A DNA stretch of 64,000 nucleotides, taken from NCBI RefSeq assembly GCF_002288925.2, contig NW_022098004.1, positions 12,351,347 to 12,415,346 on the forward strand. The letters run 5' to 3'. The notes beneath the pieces were generated by a model. It saw nothing but the letters and a program-made list of their open reading frames with translations, was not told the DNA's origin and made no database searches. The position numbers and the translations under genes are program-made. Shown piece after piece: positions 10,707 through 21,586 of this stretch. The stretch is from Delphinapterus leucas (lineage: Eukaryota; Chordata; Mammalia; Artiodactyla; Monodontidae). Position 1 is the stretch's first letter. Every line of letters starts with the position of its first letter.

Positions 10707-12125
10707 TCAATTTCATTACTTGTGATTGGTCTGTTCATATTTTCTATTTTTTTCCTGGTTCAGTCTCGGAAGGTTATACCTGTCTAAGAATTTGTCTGTT
10801 TCTTCCAGGTTGTCCATTTTAGTGGCATAGAGTTGCTTGTAGTAGTCTCTTAACGATGCTTTGTATTTCTGCGGTGTCTGTTGTAACTTCTCCTTTTTCA
10901 TTTCTAATTTTATCAATTTGAGTCCTCTCACTCTTTTTCTTGATGAGTCTGGATAAAGGTTTATCAATTTTGTTTATCTTCTCAAAGAACCAGCTTTTAG
11001 TTTTATTGATCTTTGCTATTATTTCCTTTGTTCCTTTTTCATTTATTTCTGATCTGTTCTTTATGATTTCTTTCCTTCTGCTAACTTTGGGTTTTGTTCT
11101 TCTTTCTCTAGTTCCTTTAGGTGTAAGGTTAGATTGTTTATTTGAGATTTTTCTTGTTTCTTGAGGTAGGCTTGTATTGCTATAAACTTCCCTCTTAGAA
11201 CTGCTTTTGCACATCCCATAGGTTTGGGATCATTGTGTTTTCATTGTCATTTGTCTCTAGGTTTTTTTTTATTTCCTCTTTGATTTCTTCAGTGATCTCT
11301 TGATTATTTAGTAATGTATTGTTTAGCCTCATGTGTTTGCGTTTTTTACGTTTTTTTCCCTGTAATTGATTTCTAATCTCATAGTGTTGTGGTCGGAAAA
11401 GATGCTTGATATGATTTCAGTTTTCTTAAATTTACTGATGCTTGATTTGTGACCCAAGATGTAATGTATCCTGGAGAGTGTTCTGTGTGCAGTTGAGAAA
11501 GTGTAATTTGCTGTTTTTGGATGGAATGTCCTATAAATATCAATTAAATCTTATCTGGTCTATTGTGTCATTTAAAGCTTGTGTTTCCTTATTAATTTTC
11601 TGTCTGGATGATCAGTCCATTGGTGTAAGTGAGGTGTTAAAGTTCCCCACTATTACTGTGTTACTGTCAATTTCCTGTTTTATACCTGTTAGCAGTTGTC
11701 GTATGTATTACTGCGGTGCTCCCGTGTTGGGTGCATATAAATTTAAAATTGTTATAGCTTCTTTTTGGATTGATTCCTTGATCATTATGTAGCGTCTTTC
11801 CTCGTCTCTTGTAACATTCTTTATTTTAAAGTCTATTTCATCTGATATGAGTATTGCTACTCCAGCTTTCTTTTGATTTCCATTTGCATGGAATATCTTT
11901 TTCCATCCCGTCACTTTCAGTCTGTATGTGTCCCTAGGTCTGAAGTGGGTCTCTTGTAGACAGCATATAGATGGGTCTTGTTTTTGTATCCATTCAGTGA
12001 GCCTCTGTCTTTTGTTTGGAGCATTTAATCCATTCACGTTGAAGGTAATTATCAATATGTATGTTCCTATGACCATTTTCTTAATTGTTATGGGTTTGTT
12101 TTTGTAGGCCCTTTTCTTCTCTTGT

Positions 12126-13038
12126 GTTTCCCACTTAGAGAAGTTCCTTTAGCATTTGTTGTAGAGCTGGTTTGGTGATGGTGAATTCTCTTAGCTTTTG
12201 CTTGTCTGTAAAGCTTTTGATTTCTCAATCTAATCTGAATGAAATCCTTGCTGGGTAGAGTAATCTTGGTTGTAGTTTCTTCCCTTTCATCACTTTAAGT
12301 ATATCATGCCACTCTCTTCTGGCTTGTAGAGTTTCTGCTGAGAAATCAGCTGTTAACCTTATGGGAGTTCCCTTGTATGTTATTTGTCATTTTTCCCTTG
12401 CTGCTTTCAGTAATTTTTCTATGTCTTTAATTTTTGCCAGTTTGATTTCTTTGTGTCTCAGTGTGTTTCTCCTTGGGTTTATCCTGTATGGGCCTCTCTG
12501 TGCTTCCTGGACTTGGGTGGCTATTTCCTTTCCCATGTTAGGGGAGTTTTTGCCTATAATCTTTCCAAATATTTTCCCGGGTCCTTTCTCTCTCTTCTCC
12601 TTCTGGGACCCCTATAATGTGAAAGTTGTTGCATTTAATGTTGTCCCAGAGGTCTCTTAGGCTGTCTTCATTTCTTTTCATTCTTTTTTCTTCATTCTGT
12701 TCCACAGCAGTGAATTCCACCATTCTGTCTTCCAGGTCATTTATCCGTTCTTCTGCCTCAGTTATTCTGCTATTGATTCCTTCTAGTGTAATTTTCATTT
12801 CAGGTATTGTATTGTTCATCTCTGTTTGTTTGTTCTTTAATTCTTGTAGATCTTTGTTAAACATTTCTTGCATCTTCTCGATCTTTGCCTACATTCTTTT
12901 TCCGAGGTCCTGGATCATCTTCACTATCATTATTCTGAATTCTTTTTCTGGAAGGTTGCCTATCTCCACTTCATTTAGTTGTTTTTCTGGGGTTTTATCT
13001 TGTTCCTTCATCTGGTACATAGCCCTCTGCCTTTTCAT
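12126..13038 (-). pseudogene. L1 ORF1 remnant
   Basis: At 12538-12873 the minus strand encodes a coiled-coil stretch (LQELKNKQTEMNNTIPEMK, ITEAEERINDLEDRM) followed by NFHIIGVPEGEE at the start of the RNA-recognition domain, as in L1 ORF1p, the RNA-binding chaperone. A stop follows 'DLGKRM' upstream, and the C-terminal part is in other frames. The likely original start is near 13038. Confidence 0.82.
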
Positions 13039-13039
13039 C

Positions 13040-13936
13040 TTGTCTGTCTTTCTGTGAATGTGGTTTTTGTTCCACAGGCTGCAGGATTGTATAGTTCTTC
13101 TTGCTTCTGCTGTCTGCCCTCTGGTGGATGAGGCTATCTAAGAGGCTTGTGCAAGCTTCCTGATGGGAGGGACTGGTGGTGGGTAGAGTTGGCTGTTGCT
13201 CTGGTGGGCAGAGCTCAGTAAAACTTTATCCACTTGTCTGCTGGTGGGTGGGGCTGGGTTACCTCCCTGTTGGTTGTTTGGCCTGAGGCGACCCAACACT
13301 GGACCCTACCTGGCTCTTTGGTGGAACCAATGCGGACTCTAGGAGGGCTCACGCCAAGGAATACTTCCCAGAACTTCTGCTGCCAGTGTCCTTGTACCCA
13401 CGGTGAGCTGCAGCCACCCCCCGCCTCTGCAGGAGACCCTCCAACACCAGCAGTGAGGTCTGGTTCAGTCTCCTGTGGGGTCACTGCTCCTTTCCCTGGG
13501 TCCTGATACGCACGCTACTTTGTGTGTGCCCTCCAAGAGTGGAGTCTGTTTCCCCCAGTCTTCTCAAAGTCCTGCCATCAAATCCCGCTAGCCTTCAAAG
13601 TCTGATTCTCTAGGAATTCCTCCTCCCATTGCCTGACCCCCAGGTTGGGCAGCCTGACGTGGGGCTCAGAACCTTCATTCCAGTGGGTGGACTTCTGTGG
13701 TAAAAGTGTTCTCCAGTTTGTGAGTCACCCACCCAGTGGTCATGGGATTTGATTTTATTGTGATTGCGCCCCCTGTACCGTCTCATTGCAGCTTCTCCTT
13801 TGTCTTTGGATGTGGGGTATCATTTTTGGTGAGTTCCAGTGTCTTCCTGTTGATGATTGTTCAGCAGTTAGTTGTGATTCCGGTCCTCTTGCATCAGGGT
13901 GTGAGCACACATCCTTCTACTCCACCATCTTGAACC
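13040..13936 (-). promoter_or_regulatory. L1 5' UTR (internal promoter region)
   Basis: GC-richer sequence between ORF1 and the L1 5' terminus. In L1s this part holds the internal Pol II promoter and, in some lineages, an antisense promoter. Activity here is inferred only. An antisense promoter would transcribe the + strand towards the CFDP1 exon. Confidence 0.6.
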
Positions 13937-13950
13937 AGTCAGTGTCAATA

Positions 13951-14052
13951 TTCCCTTTCCTTCCTTCCTTCCATCCATCCATCCTTCCTGCCTCCCTCCC
14001 TCCCTTCCTCCCTTTCTTTCTCTCTCTCTCTCTCTTTCTCTCTTTCCCTTTT
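13951..14052. repeat. CCTT/CCAT/CT microsatellite
   Basis: Successive (CCTT)n, (CCAT)n, (CCTC)n, CTTT and (TC)n runs directly beyond the L1 5' end. The matching CCTT run left of the L1 suggests the target site was already CCTT-rich or was duplicated on insertion. Confidence 0.85.
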
Positions 14053-14103
14053 AACTGCCTGGCAGTGAAGAATATTTTTGGCAAAGTGTTGTGCTAGGGA
14101 TAC

Positions 14104-14470
14104 AGAGAAGGAAGAAAAGGGTATCTGTCCTCAAAGGACTGAAATCCTAGTGGGGAAAGAGAAGTGCCCCTACAACTAACTCTGTAACAAGTTATTCTTA
14201 GTTGTTAATCTGGAGCAATCAACTCTAGCCCAGTTAAAGGGTGACTTGGCTTGTGTACACCCCTATCTGCTCTTTCATCACAGGTCGCCACAGTTCACAG
14301 CAGAGCTTCCCCATATTACTCCTCCGTAGGACTGCCTCTTAAAGGCAATAGTTTACTGTTTCTTTGTGGGCCAGTATGCCTTTCCCCAGCTCTAGTAGAC
14401 ATTCTGCCACCCCTCAGGTAGTGGAAGCAGTAACGGCTTTATATCCTGTATTCCTTCAGCAAGCCTCAGG
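14104..14470. other. No recognised feature
   Basis: Unique-looking intron sequence without a named repeat or coding signal. Confidence 0.45.
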
Positions 14471-14479
14471 AGAGGGTGG

Positions 14480-14692
14480 TAATGATAGTTATCATTTGGT
14501 GAACCCCCACCATGGCTGCTTCATGTATATCGTCTCTAATCCTAGGGAATTGTTTTATTTTACAGATAAAGAAATAGGTTTAGATAGGTTTGTTCATTTG
14601 CCCAAAGTAATAAGAGGCAGAAACCAGATTCCCACCCAGGTTTATCTGAGTCCAAAGTCTGAGCTCCTTCCACTCTGTCATGATGCTTTTCC
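14480..14692 (+). mobile_element. MIR, sense
   Basis: 'gatagttatcatttggtgaacccc', 'attttacagataaagaaatagg', 'catttgcccaaagtaataagaggcagaaaccagattc' and 'ctgagtccaaagtctgagctcc' follow the order of the MIR consensus. A 140-codon open frame across this region is therefore not taken as a gene. Confidence 0.75.
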
Positions 14693-15037
14693 AAGGAGAT
14701 GGAAGGGAAGAAGGAAAGATAAACAAGGGTGGCAAATAGGTTTCCTGACACCTAATAATACTAATCTGGTTATCATATTGCCATGAAGCTCTGTGGAGAT
14801 TCAGAAGGAAAGAAGGAAAGAAGTGGTTGATTACTGATGTCTGCTGTGGTTGCGGGAGGAGGGACCATGGACATGTTGTGAGGTGCCTGTTGTTCCCAGT
14901 ATAGGCAGGAATTTTCCCTTTGTATATTTGCTCTGGCAGTTTTCTAAATGAAGGCTTTTGTTCTGTCTGGACTTTAAATATTCTTTGAGAAACAGGAATT
15001 ACATGAAGGCTAAGATCCACATTTAACTCTTCTTATA
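14693..15037. other. No recognised feature
   Basis: Unique-looking sequence with purine-rich patches (14700-14725, 14805-14825). Nothing else recognised. Confidence 0.4.
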
Positions 15038-15318
15038 CAGTTGGCTCTCCGTATCCACAGGTTCGAAAATATGCAGAAAAAAGATTCCAGAAAGTTCCAA
15101 TAAACAAAACTTGAATTTGCTTAGGGCCAGCAACTATTTACATAGCATTTACATTGTATTAGGTATTAAGTAATCTAGAGATGATTGAAAGTATTCAGGA
15201 GATTGTGTATAGGTTATATACATATACTCTGCCATTTTATATAAAGGACTTGATCATCCACGGATTTTGGTATCCAAAGAAGGTCCTGGAACCATTCCCT
15301 TATACTGAAGGACAACTG
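15038..15318 (-). mobile_element. Tigger-related DNA transposon (non-autonomous)
   Basis: Imperfect terminal inverted repeats cagttggctctccgtatcca and cttatactgaaggacaactg are flanked by TA on both sides, the target duplication of Tc/mariner-type elements. The interior ('tccacggattttggtatccaaagaaggtcctggaacc', 'gcatttacattgtattaggtattaagtaatctagag') is typical of short mammalian Tigger derivatives. Confidence 0.82.
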
Positions 15319-15324
15319 TATATT

Positions 15325-15989
15325 TAAATAGTTAACGTTTTATATTACTTCATTGGAGACATGATTGGTATAATTAAGGTTCTTTAGAGTGGGTTTTTAT
15401 GGTAGTTTCTGTGGAAATTCTTCTTTTAGACATAAAAATTAGTTATAGTAGAGGGTATAAGCATTCTACTTCAATTAAAATAGTCTCTTCTGTTCCCAGA
15501 AAGAGGCATAGGACAGAGATTCAGTAAAATGATAAAAATCTTCAAAACTGAAAAAAGAAAGAAAGAAAGGTTTAAGAACTTTGTTGGTAAGGAATTTTTA
15601 AATTATTATCTCTCTAATAGCATGGTCCATTTTTTTTCTTTTTTTAGCCCAGCTTCAATAATTAACCATTAGTACCCAGTCTTACTTCGTCTGTACCCCT
15701 GTCTAGGCTCATCATATTATTTTGAAGCATATCTCAGATATGTGAGTTTACTCATAAATATTATTATATATATATCTCTAAAATAAAAATATTTACCGAT
15801 AAATATTTCAATATGTTTCTCTTCTTTTTAAACAGAATCATAATACCATGTCACACCTGAAAAAAGTAAGTGTTTTCATAATATTACCAAATATTCAATC
15901 ATTGTTTAAATATCCAATTTGTCTCATATGTTTTAGTTTGTTTGAATCAGGATTCAGTAAGGTTTAGGCATGATAATTGGTTGATATAT
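15325..15989. other. No firmly recognised feature; old LINE traces
   Basis: AT-rich intron with short TA runs near 15765. The part from about 15830 ('tgtttgaatcaggattcagtaaggtttaggcatgataattggttgatatatctcttagtccc') resembles an old antisense L1M fragment that continues beyond the next SINE. Confidence 0.4.
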
Positions 15990-16007
15990 CTCTTAGTCCC
16001 TTTTATT

Positions 16008-16350
16008 TTATTTTTAAAATAAATTTATTTGTTTTTAATTTGTGGCTGCGTTGGGTCTTCGTTGCTGTGTGTGGGCTTTCTCTAGTTGCGGCAAGCGGGG
16101 GCTGCTTTTTGTTACGGTGCACGGGCTTCTCATTGTGGTGGCTTCTCTTGTTGTGGAGCACAGGCTCTAGGCGTGTGGGCTTCAGTAGTTGTGGCACACG
16201 GGCTCAGTAGTTGCAGCATGCGGGCTCTAGAGCGCAGACTCAGTAGTTGTGGTGCACAGGCTTAGTGGCTCCGCGGCATGTGGGATCTTCCCGGACCAGG
16301 GCTCAAACCCATGTCCCCTGCATTGGCAGGCAGATTCTTAACCACTGCTC
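16008..16350 (-). mobile_element. CHR-type SINE, long form, antisense
   Basis: 'gtggctgcgttgggtcttcgttgctg' to 'gcagattcttaaccactg'. The last ~17 bp of the SINE head are absent. Target-site duplications ctcttagtcccttttaat (15990-16007) and ttcttagtcccttttaat (16351-16368) show that insertion was complete, so the head was lost at integration. Confidence 0.9.
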
Positions 16351-16368
16351 TTCTTAGTCCCTTTTAAT

Positions 16369-16569
16369 CTTTAGGTCTCCATTCCATCTATTTTTCTTAT
16401 GTTTTTGTTGAAGAAAGTAGTTTGTCCTGTAGAGTTTCCCACATCCTGTTTTATATTCAAAACTGTATCAGAGTGATGTTGTATTAGGAGACACATAATG
16501 TCTGGCTTTCTCTTTTTATGGTGTTATGATCCTAGATCCTAGATCCATCCACGATTGCAAACTGGAAAC
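16369..16569 (-). mobile_element. Old L1M-type fragment
   Basis: Sequence continues from before the SINE: 'ctttaggtctccattccatcta', 'gtcctgtagagtttcccacatcctg', 'ataatgtctggctttctc'. It resembles the diverged L1M motif also seen in this window at 24700-24850. Confidence 0.5.
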
Positions 16570-16915
16570 TGTTTTAGTCCATTCAGGCTGCTGTGACAGA
16601 TTACTATACACTGGGTGGCTTATAAACATTTCTGGAGGCTGGGAATCCTAAGACGAAGACTCGGGCAGGTTCAGTATCTGGTGAGAACCCGCTTCCTGGC
16701 TCATGGACAGATGTCTTCTCACTGTCCTCTCACAATGGAAGAGGTAAGGGAGTTCCCTAGGGCCTCTTTTTTTAAGTATACTAATAATCCCACTCGTGAG
16801 GGCTTCACCCTCATGACCTAATCATCTCCCAAAAGCCCCACCTCCAAATACCAACACACTGGGATTGTTTCAGTGTGCATTGGAGAGAGCAGGGAGACAA
16901 AGTCAACCTATAGCA
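16570..16915 (+). mobile_element. Solo LTR of MaLR type (MST/MLT1-like)
   Basis: Begins tgttttagtccattcaggctgctgtgacag and ends ctatagca, giving the TG...CA ends of an LTR. The interior has the usual 'acactgggtggcttataaaca...tctggaggctgggaa', 'tgacctaatcatctcccaaaagccccacctcc' and 'aacacactgggattg'. No internal coding region is attached, so it is a solo LTR of a long-inactive endogenous retrovirus-like element. Confidence 0.85.
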
Positions 16916-17412
16916 GTGACGGTGTCATTCTCTCTTCATTTATTAGCTGTAATACTCATGTACATATCAACTCTTCCTCATCTGTTTGGTCCCAATTCAT
17001 ATAGGAAAGACAGGATAAATGCTTGTTTCTTTTTTATGTACCCGTTTTCAGTATGAGTTGATTCACTAACATCCTCCAGTTAAATACAAATTAGTATTTT
17101 TTATTATGAACTCATGAATTTAAACATTTGATATTATTTCAAATCAATCAAGGGTATTGCAGTCATTACCCTTATTGATTCCCAAATTGTTTCATCTGGT
17201 CAGTGAGTACTTCTTCAAGTAAGGTCACAAGTCCTTTTGACAATAACCCTAATAATACTCTTTGATAGCTTCCGGGTTATCTGGTATGACAAAATATCCC
17301 AGGCTCATTTTGTACATTTGCCGCAGACCTGGTGTAGGTTATCTAACCTAGGACCCCTATTGCCTTTTAGTGGGAAGCATTATTTCAAGACACTAGGGAT
17401 AAGGAATGTTAG
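16916..17412 (-). mobile_element. Old L1M-type fragment, antisense
   Basis: 'ggtattgcagtcattacccttattgattcccaaattgtttcatctggtcagtg' and 'ggtcacaagtccttttgacaataacc...caggctcattttgtacatttgcc' fit the antisense 3' region of old L1M copies. Divergence is high. Confidence 0.5.
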
Positions 17413-17413
17413 T

Positions 17414-17845
17414 TGCTAGTGTTACAAAACAAAATTGAGCAGAGTAAATTTGAAGATCTTAATGACTTTATTAAGCAATTCATGAATCAAGCAGCATCCC
17501 ATCTACCAAATATTGATAGAAAGGTGCTCCTTACAAAATGGAAAGTTTTTATAAGCAGAAACAGGGTGGAACAAGGAAATTTAAAAACTGGATTTTTTCA
17601 GGTAAGGTATACCTTCCTTTAGGGGAAAGCAGGGCATTTTAGGTAGATTATCTCTCTAGTGCTGACTAAGAAATTTCAGACTGGTTGGTTTATAATTCCA
17701 CTCCTGGGAGAGGTGAAACTGCAGTTACGTTAGTAGTATTAAGTTTTTATGGGGCTTAGCATAAGTGACTCCATTTTGGGCCTGTTGTTTCTTTTTAGCA
17801 CTACTGAGTTGGTCGTTGTCCCAAGGACTTTTCAGTACACAAAGA
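17414..17845 (-). mobile_element. Possible LTR fragment
   Basis: 'gacttattaagcaattcatgaatcaagcagcatcccatctaccaa', 'acaaaatggaaagtttttataagcagaaacagggtggaacaaggaaa' and 'gcataagtgactccattttgg' resemble a mammalian ERV LTR in antisense. The family is not identified, and this rests on recall of the pattern only. Confidence 0.4.
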
Positions 17846-18214
17846 GTTTTGTTTTCTTTTATTTTTATTTCCTTTCTGTAAAGGCAGTACTGCTCCGTCT
17901 GAAACAAATTTAGGACTCTCAGGTTATCTTAAATCTGAAACTTTTATCTTCCTAAACTGAGAACAAACAGCAGGATTGATAGAATATCACACAAATACCC
18001 ATTTGCTTTATTTCACAATATACACATAATAGTCTTAGTACCACCACCAAGTGGGATTAGTACAAATAGTGTAAGTTAGGTTTTTTTTGTTTTTGCAGTT
18101 TTTTTTGTCCTTAGGGTATATTTCACTTGAAATGTATAGCTAAATTACTGTGATCTAAAGTCACCTGGAATAGTATTTCTTTTTGTGATGCTACCAAGTA
18201 GATACATATTAAGT

Positions 18215-18965
18215 TCGTTTGTTTTATTTCATTTTTAATTTTTAGAGATTGCTTTTGTTTCTACTTAAATTTTATTTTGTACTTAATGCAAAATCTGTAA
18301 AAGCAAATTTTCAAATAAGTTCAATTTCTGTCTCTATTCCCTCTACCTATTCTCTCTTTATAGTATAAGTAATCTTTTTTTAATGATTTATCCTTCCATT
18401 GACAAAAAAAGATACATTTATTTCTCTTTACTTAGATTAACACACACATAGTATCCTATATACAGTTTTCTCTGCCTTGCATTTTTACTTAGTACATTCT
18501 GGAGATCACTTGATAGTAGTACTTAGAGAGTTTCCTCTTTCATTTTTTTCAGATGCAAGGTATTTCATCGTATGAATGTACCAGAGTTTATTCAGTTAAT
18601 TTTGTTCATTAAACATTTGGGTTGTTTCTAGTCTTCTGGGTTTTTTGTTTGTTTGTTTTAATCTTTTTATTTAGCTTCATTGGGTCTCCATTGGGGCACG
18701 CAGGCTTCTCTGTAGTTGTGATGAGAAGGTTCTAGAACGTGCAGGCTTAGTTGCCCTGTGGCATGTGGGATCCTAGTTCCCCGACCAGGGATTGAACACA
18801 CGTCCCCTGCACTGGAAGGCGGACTCTTAACCATTGGACCACCAGGGAAGTCCCTCTAGCCTTCTGTTATTATAAAAGAGTCCCACAATGAATAGTTTTA
18901 TGCATATGTGTTTTTGTGGTTTCTGGCAAGGATTTCTACATGATTTAAGGCTATCCTTGCTTAAG
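18215..18965 (-). mobile_element. Old L1M fragment, antisense, split by a SINE
   Basis: 'ggtatttcatcgtatgaatgtaccagagtttattcagttaa' and 'catttgggttgtttctagtcttc' continue after the SINE as 'tgttattataaaagagtcccacaatgaatagttttatgcatatg'. This is the antisense L1 3' pattern, strongly diverged. Confidence 0.65.
18639..18855 (-). mobile_element. Short tRNA-Glu SINE, antisense
   Basis: 'agcttcattgggtctccattgggg' to 'accattggaccaccagggaagtccc' with an abbreviated middle. Duplications ctagtcttctg (18628-18638) and ctagccttctg (18856-18866) place it inside the old L1. Confidence 0.85.
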
Positions 18966-19019
18966 TTGCGTCCAATTAAATGTCTGCAATAATTTTAAAA
19001 TAACATTTAAAAAATTGCA

Positions 19020-19402
19020 GTGCATAATTATTCATTAGGGACATGGAAATCAAACCACAGTGAGATACCACTTCACACCTATTAGGATGGCTATAATCAA
19101 AAAGATGGAAATAAATGTTGGTGGGGGTGTGGAGAAATTGAAACCCTTGTATGTTACTGGTGGGATACAGCATGCTATAATTGCTTTGGAAAAGATTTTG
19201 ACAGTTCCTCAAAAAGTTAAACATAAACTTACCATTTAAACCTACAGTTCTATTCCAAAGTATATACTCAAGAAAGCTGAAAACAATATGTCCACACAAA
19301 AACGTACACAAATGTTCATAGCAGCATTATCATGGTACCCAAAAAGTGGAAACAACCCAATGTCCATCAACTGATGAACAGATAAACAAAACGTACATCC
19401 AT
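19020..19402 (+). mobile_element. L1 ORF2 3' part, sense, first segment
   Basis: 'acatggaaatcaaaccacagtgagataccacttcacacctattaggatggctataa' and 'gcagcattatcatggtacccaaaaagtggaaacaacccaatgtccatcaactg' are the standard L1 ORF2 end. The element stops at 'acgtacatccat' and resumes near 20439, interrupted by an LTR-like block. Confidence 0.85.
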
Positions 19403-20438
19403 TCTGGGGTGTTTTCCAACACCAACCAATACTGTGATTCTCCAGACACCACCTAAGTGTTCAATTTAATTCAGTTCTGACACTGCCCGGAGTTAATGTA
19501 CACCTCACAGCATAAGGGCTCAGTCCCATAAGAATAGCCCCCCTTGAGATACCAAGTGCAAAACCCGGGCTATCCATGCTTCTGACTAAATAATTATAAA
19601 TCAGGGACTTCCCTGGTGGCACAGTGGTTGAGAATCCGTCTGCCAGTGCAGGGGACACGAGTTCAAGCCCTGGTCCAGAAAGATCCCACATGCCACAGAG
19701 CAACTAAGCCCGTGCGCCACTACTACTGAGCCTGCGCTCTAGAGCCTGCGAGCCACAACTGCTGAAGCCCGAGCGCCTAGAACCCATGCTCTGTAGCAAG
19801 AGAAGCCACCGCAGTGATAAGCCCGCGCACCGCAACAAAGAGTAGCCCTCACTCACCGCAACTAGAGAAAGCCCACGCGCAGCAACGAAGACCCAACTCA
19901 GCCAAAAGTAAATAAATTTATTTTTTAAAAAAAGATTAAAAAAAAATTATAAATCAGGGGTTACATGACCCCCTCCTAAAGTTTAGTAATTGGCTAGGAT
20001 GGCTCACAGAACTCAGGAAAGCATTTTACTTATGTTGACCAGTTTATCATTAAGAGTACAACTCAGAAACAGCCAAATGGAAGAGATGCATAGGGTAAGG
20101 TATTGGGAGCACTCGCCCAACACCTCAGTGTGTTTACTAACCCAGAAGCTCATCACATTTTGCTCTTTAGAGGTTTTTATAGAGCTTCATCTCTGTCCCT
20201 CCTCCCCTTCCCAGAGGTTGATGGCCTCTAACCATTTGGTCTTTCTTGTGACCAGCTCTGTCCTGAAGCTATCTGTGGGCACTGTCCTAAGTCACCTCGT
20301 TTAGCATAAACTCCAGTGTGATCATAAGGAGCTCTTGCTATGAATAACAAAAGATGCTGTTAGCACTCAGGAAATCCCAAGGGGTTTGGGAGCTGTGTTC
20401 CAGGAAACTGGGGCCAAATACATTTCTTATTATACTGT
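19403..20438 (-). mobile_element. ERV LTR-like insertion in L1, itself hit by a SINE
   Basis: Non-L1 sequence separates two collinear parts of one L1, with atccat at both junctions (19397-19402 and 20439-20444). The interior ('ggatggctcacagaactcaggaaagcattttactt', 'acaactcagaaacagccaaatggaagagatgcataggg', 'ccagctctgtcctgaagctatct') resembles a mammalian ERV1-type LTR. I cannot name the family, and the terminal TG/CA bases are not clear. Orientation is uncertain. Confidence 0.55.
19605..19944 (+). mobile_element. CHR-type SINE, long form
   Basis: 'gacttccctggtggcacagtggttgagaatcc' head, B-box-like 'gttcaagccc', tandem body and A-rich tail. Duplications aattataaatcaggg (about 19592-19606 and 19945-19959) lie inside the LTR-like block. 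Confidence 0.92.
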
Positions 20439-20489
20439 ATCCATACAGTGGAATATTAATCACTTGTGAAAAACAATAAAGGAGTGAAG
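20439..20489 (+). mobile_element. Continuation of the first L1, sense
   Basis: 'atccatacagtggaatattaatcacttgtgaaaaacaataaaggagtgaag' continues the L1 that was broken at 19402, and ends where a second L1 copy starts. Confidence 0.7.
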
Positions 20490-21284
20490 TATACTCAACA
20501 AACTAAGAATAGAAGGGAACTTCCTCAACCCAATAAAAGGGCATCTATGAAAAACCAAACCACAGCTAACATCATACTTAATCATGAAAGACTGGCTGTT
20601 TTCCCCCTAAGATAGGAAGAAGTCAAGGATGTCCCCTCATGCTATTTCTATTTGGCATTGTGTTGGAGGTTCTAGCCAGGGCACTTAGACAAGAAAATGA
20701 AGTAAGAGGCAACCAAATTGGAAAGAAAGAAGTTAAATCTCTATTCACAAATGACATGATCTTTTATATAGAATATCCTCATTAATCGTCTAAGAACTAT
20801 GAGAACTGGTAGACAGATTCATCAAGGTTGCAGGATACAAATCAGTATACTACAAAAATCAATTGTATTTCAATAGATTAGCAATGGACAATCCAAAAAC
20901 AAAATGAAGAAGACAATTCTACTTACAAAAGCATCTAAAAGAGTAAAATACTTAGGAGTAAATTTAACAAAAGATGTTTAAGACTTGTACACTGAAATCT
21001 ATAAAATATTATTGAAAGAAATTAAAGATCTAAATAAATGGAAAGACATCCATTTTCATTGATTGGGAGACTTCATATTGTTAAGGTGGCTGTACTCCCA
21101 AAATTGATCTACAGATTCAGTGCAACTCCTATCAGAATCCCAGCTGGCTTCTTTATAGAAATTGATAAGCTGATTCTAAAAATCATATGGAAACTTAAGG
21201 GACCCACAAGAGCCAAAACAGTTTTGAAAAAGAACAACAAAGTTGAAGGACTCGCATTTCCCAACTTCAAAACTTAGTACAGGG

Positions 21285-21572
21285 GGCTTCTCTGGTGGCG
21301 CAGTGGTTGAGAATCTCTGCCTGCCAATGCAGGGGACACGGGTTCGAGCCCTGGCCTGGGAAGACCCCACATGCCGCAGAGCATCTAGGCCCGTGAGCCA
21401 CAATTACTGAGCCTGCGTGTCTGGAGCCTGTGCTCCGCAACAAGAGAGGCCGCGATAGTGAGTGGCCCCCGCTTGCCGCAACTAGAGAAAGCCCTCGCAC
21501 AGAAACGAAGACCCAACACAGCCATAAATAAATAAATAAAAAAATTTTAAAAAATTTATTAAAAAAAAAAAC
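21285..21572 (+). mobile_element. CHR-type SINE, first of a same-site pair
   Basis: 'gcttctctggtggcgcagtggttgagaatc' head to an A-rich tail. It lies between exact copies of aacttagtacaggg at 21271-21284 and 21573-21586 (the last few G may belong to the SINE heads). Confidence 0.9.
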
Positions 21573-21586
21573 AACTTAGTACAGGG

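Larger units (their letters stand above)
7600..12076 (-). pseudogene. L1 ORF2 remnant (endonuclease/reverse transcriptase)
   Basis: The N-terminal endonuclease part is open at 11708-12076 and contains NVNGLNAPNKR and the QETH motif. The reverse transcriptase catalytic FADD motif is at 9852-9863. C-terminal parts (for example [22 protein letters not shown]) occur at 7860-8117. ORF2p normally nicks target DNA and reverse-transcribes L1 RNA. Here the frame is broken many times and interrupted by SINEs at about 8550-8764 and 10569-10706 and by the assembly gap, so no functional protein can be made. Confidence 0.9.
7457..13936 (-). mobile_element. Nearly full-length L1 retrotransposon, antisense
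   Basis: On the minus strand it shows, in order, a 5' UTR starting ggttcaagatggtgg (13922-13936), an ORF1 remnant, an ORF2 remnant with endonuclease and reverse transcriptase parts, a 3' UTR and an A-rich end at 7457. It is inactive: both ORFs have stops and frameshifts, two SINEs are inserted, and about 90 bp of the usual sequence is missing at 7747/7748. The 100-N gap and its flanking duplicate lie inside it. It is antisense to CFDP1, as is usual for L1 copies tolerated in introns. Confidence 0.93.

Noticed and set aside
14364..14786. 140-codon open frame on the + strand
   Set aside because: It overlaps a MIR and has no recognisable protein similarity or exon-like borders.
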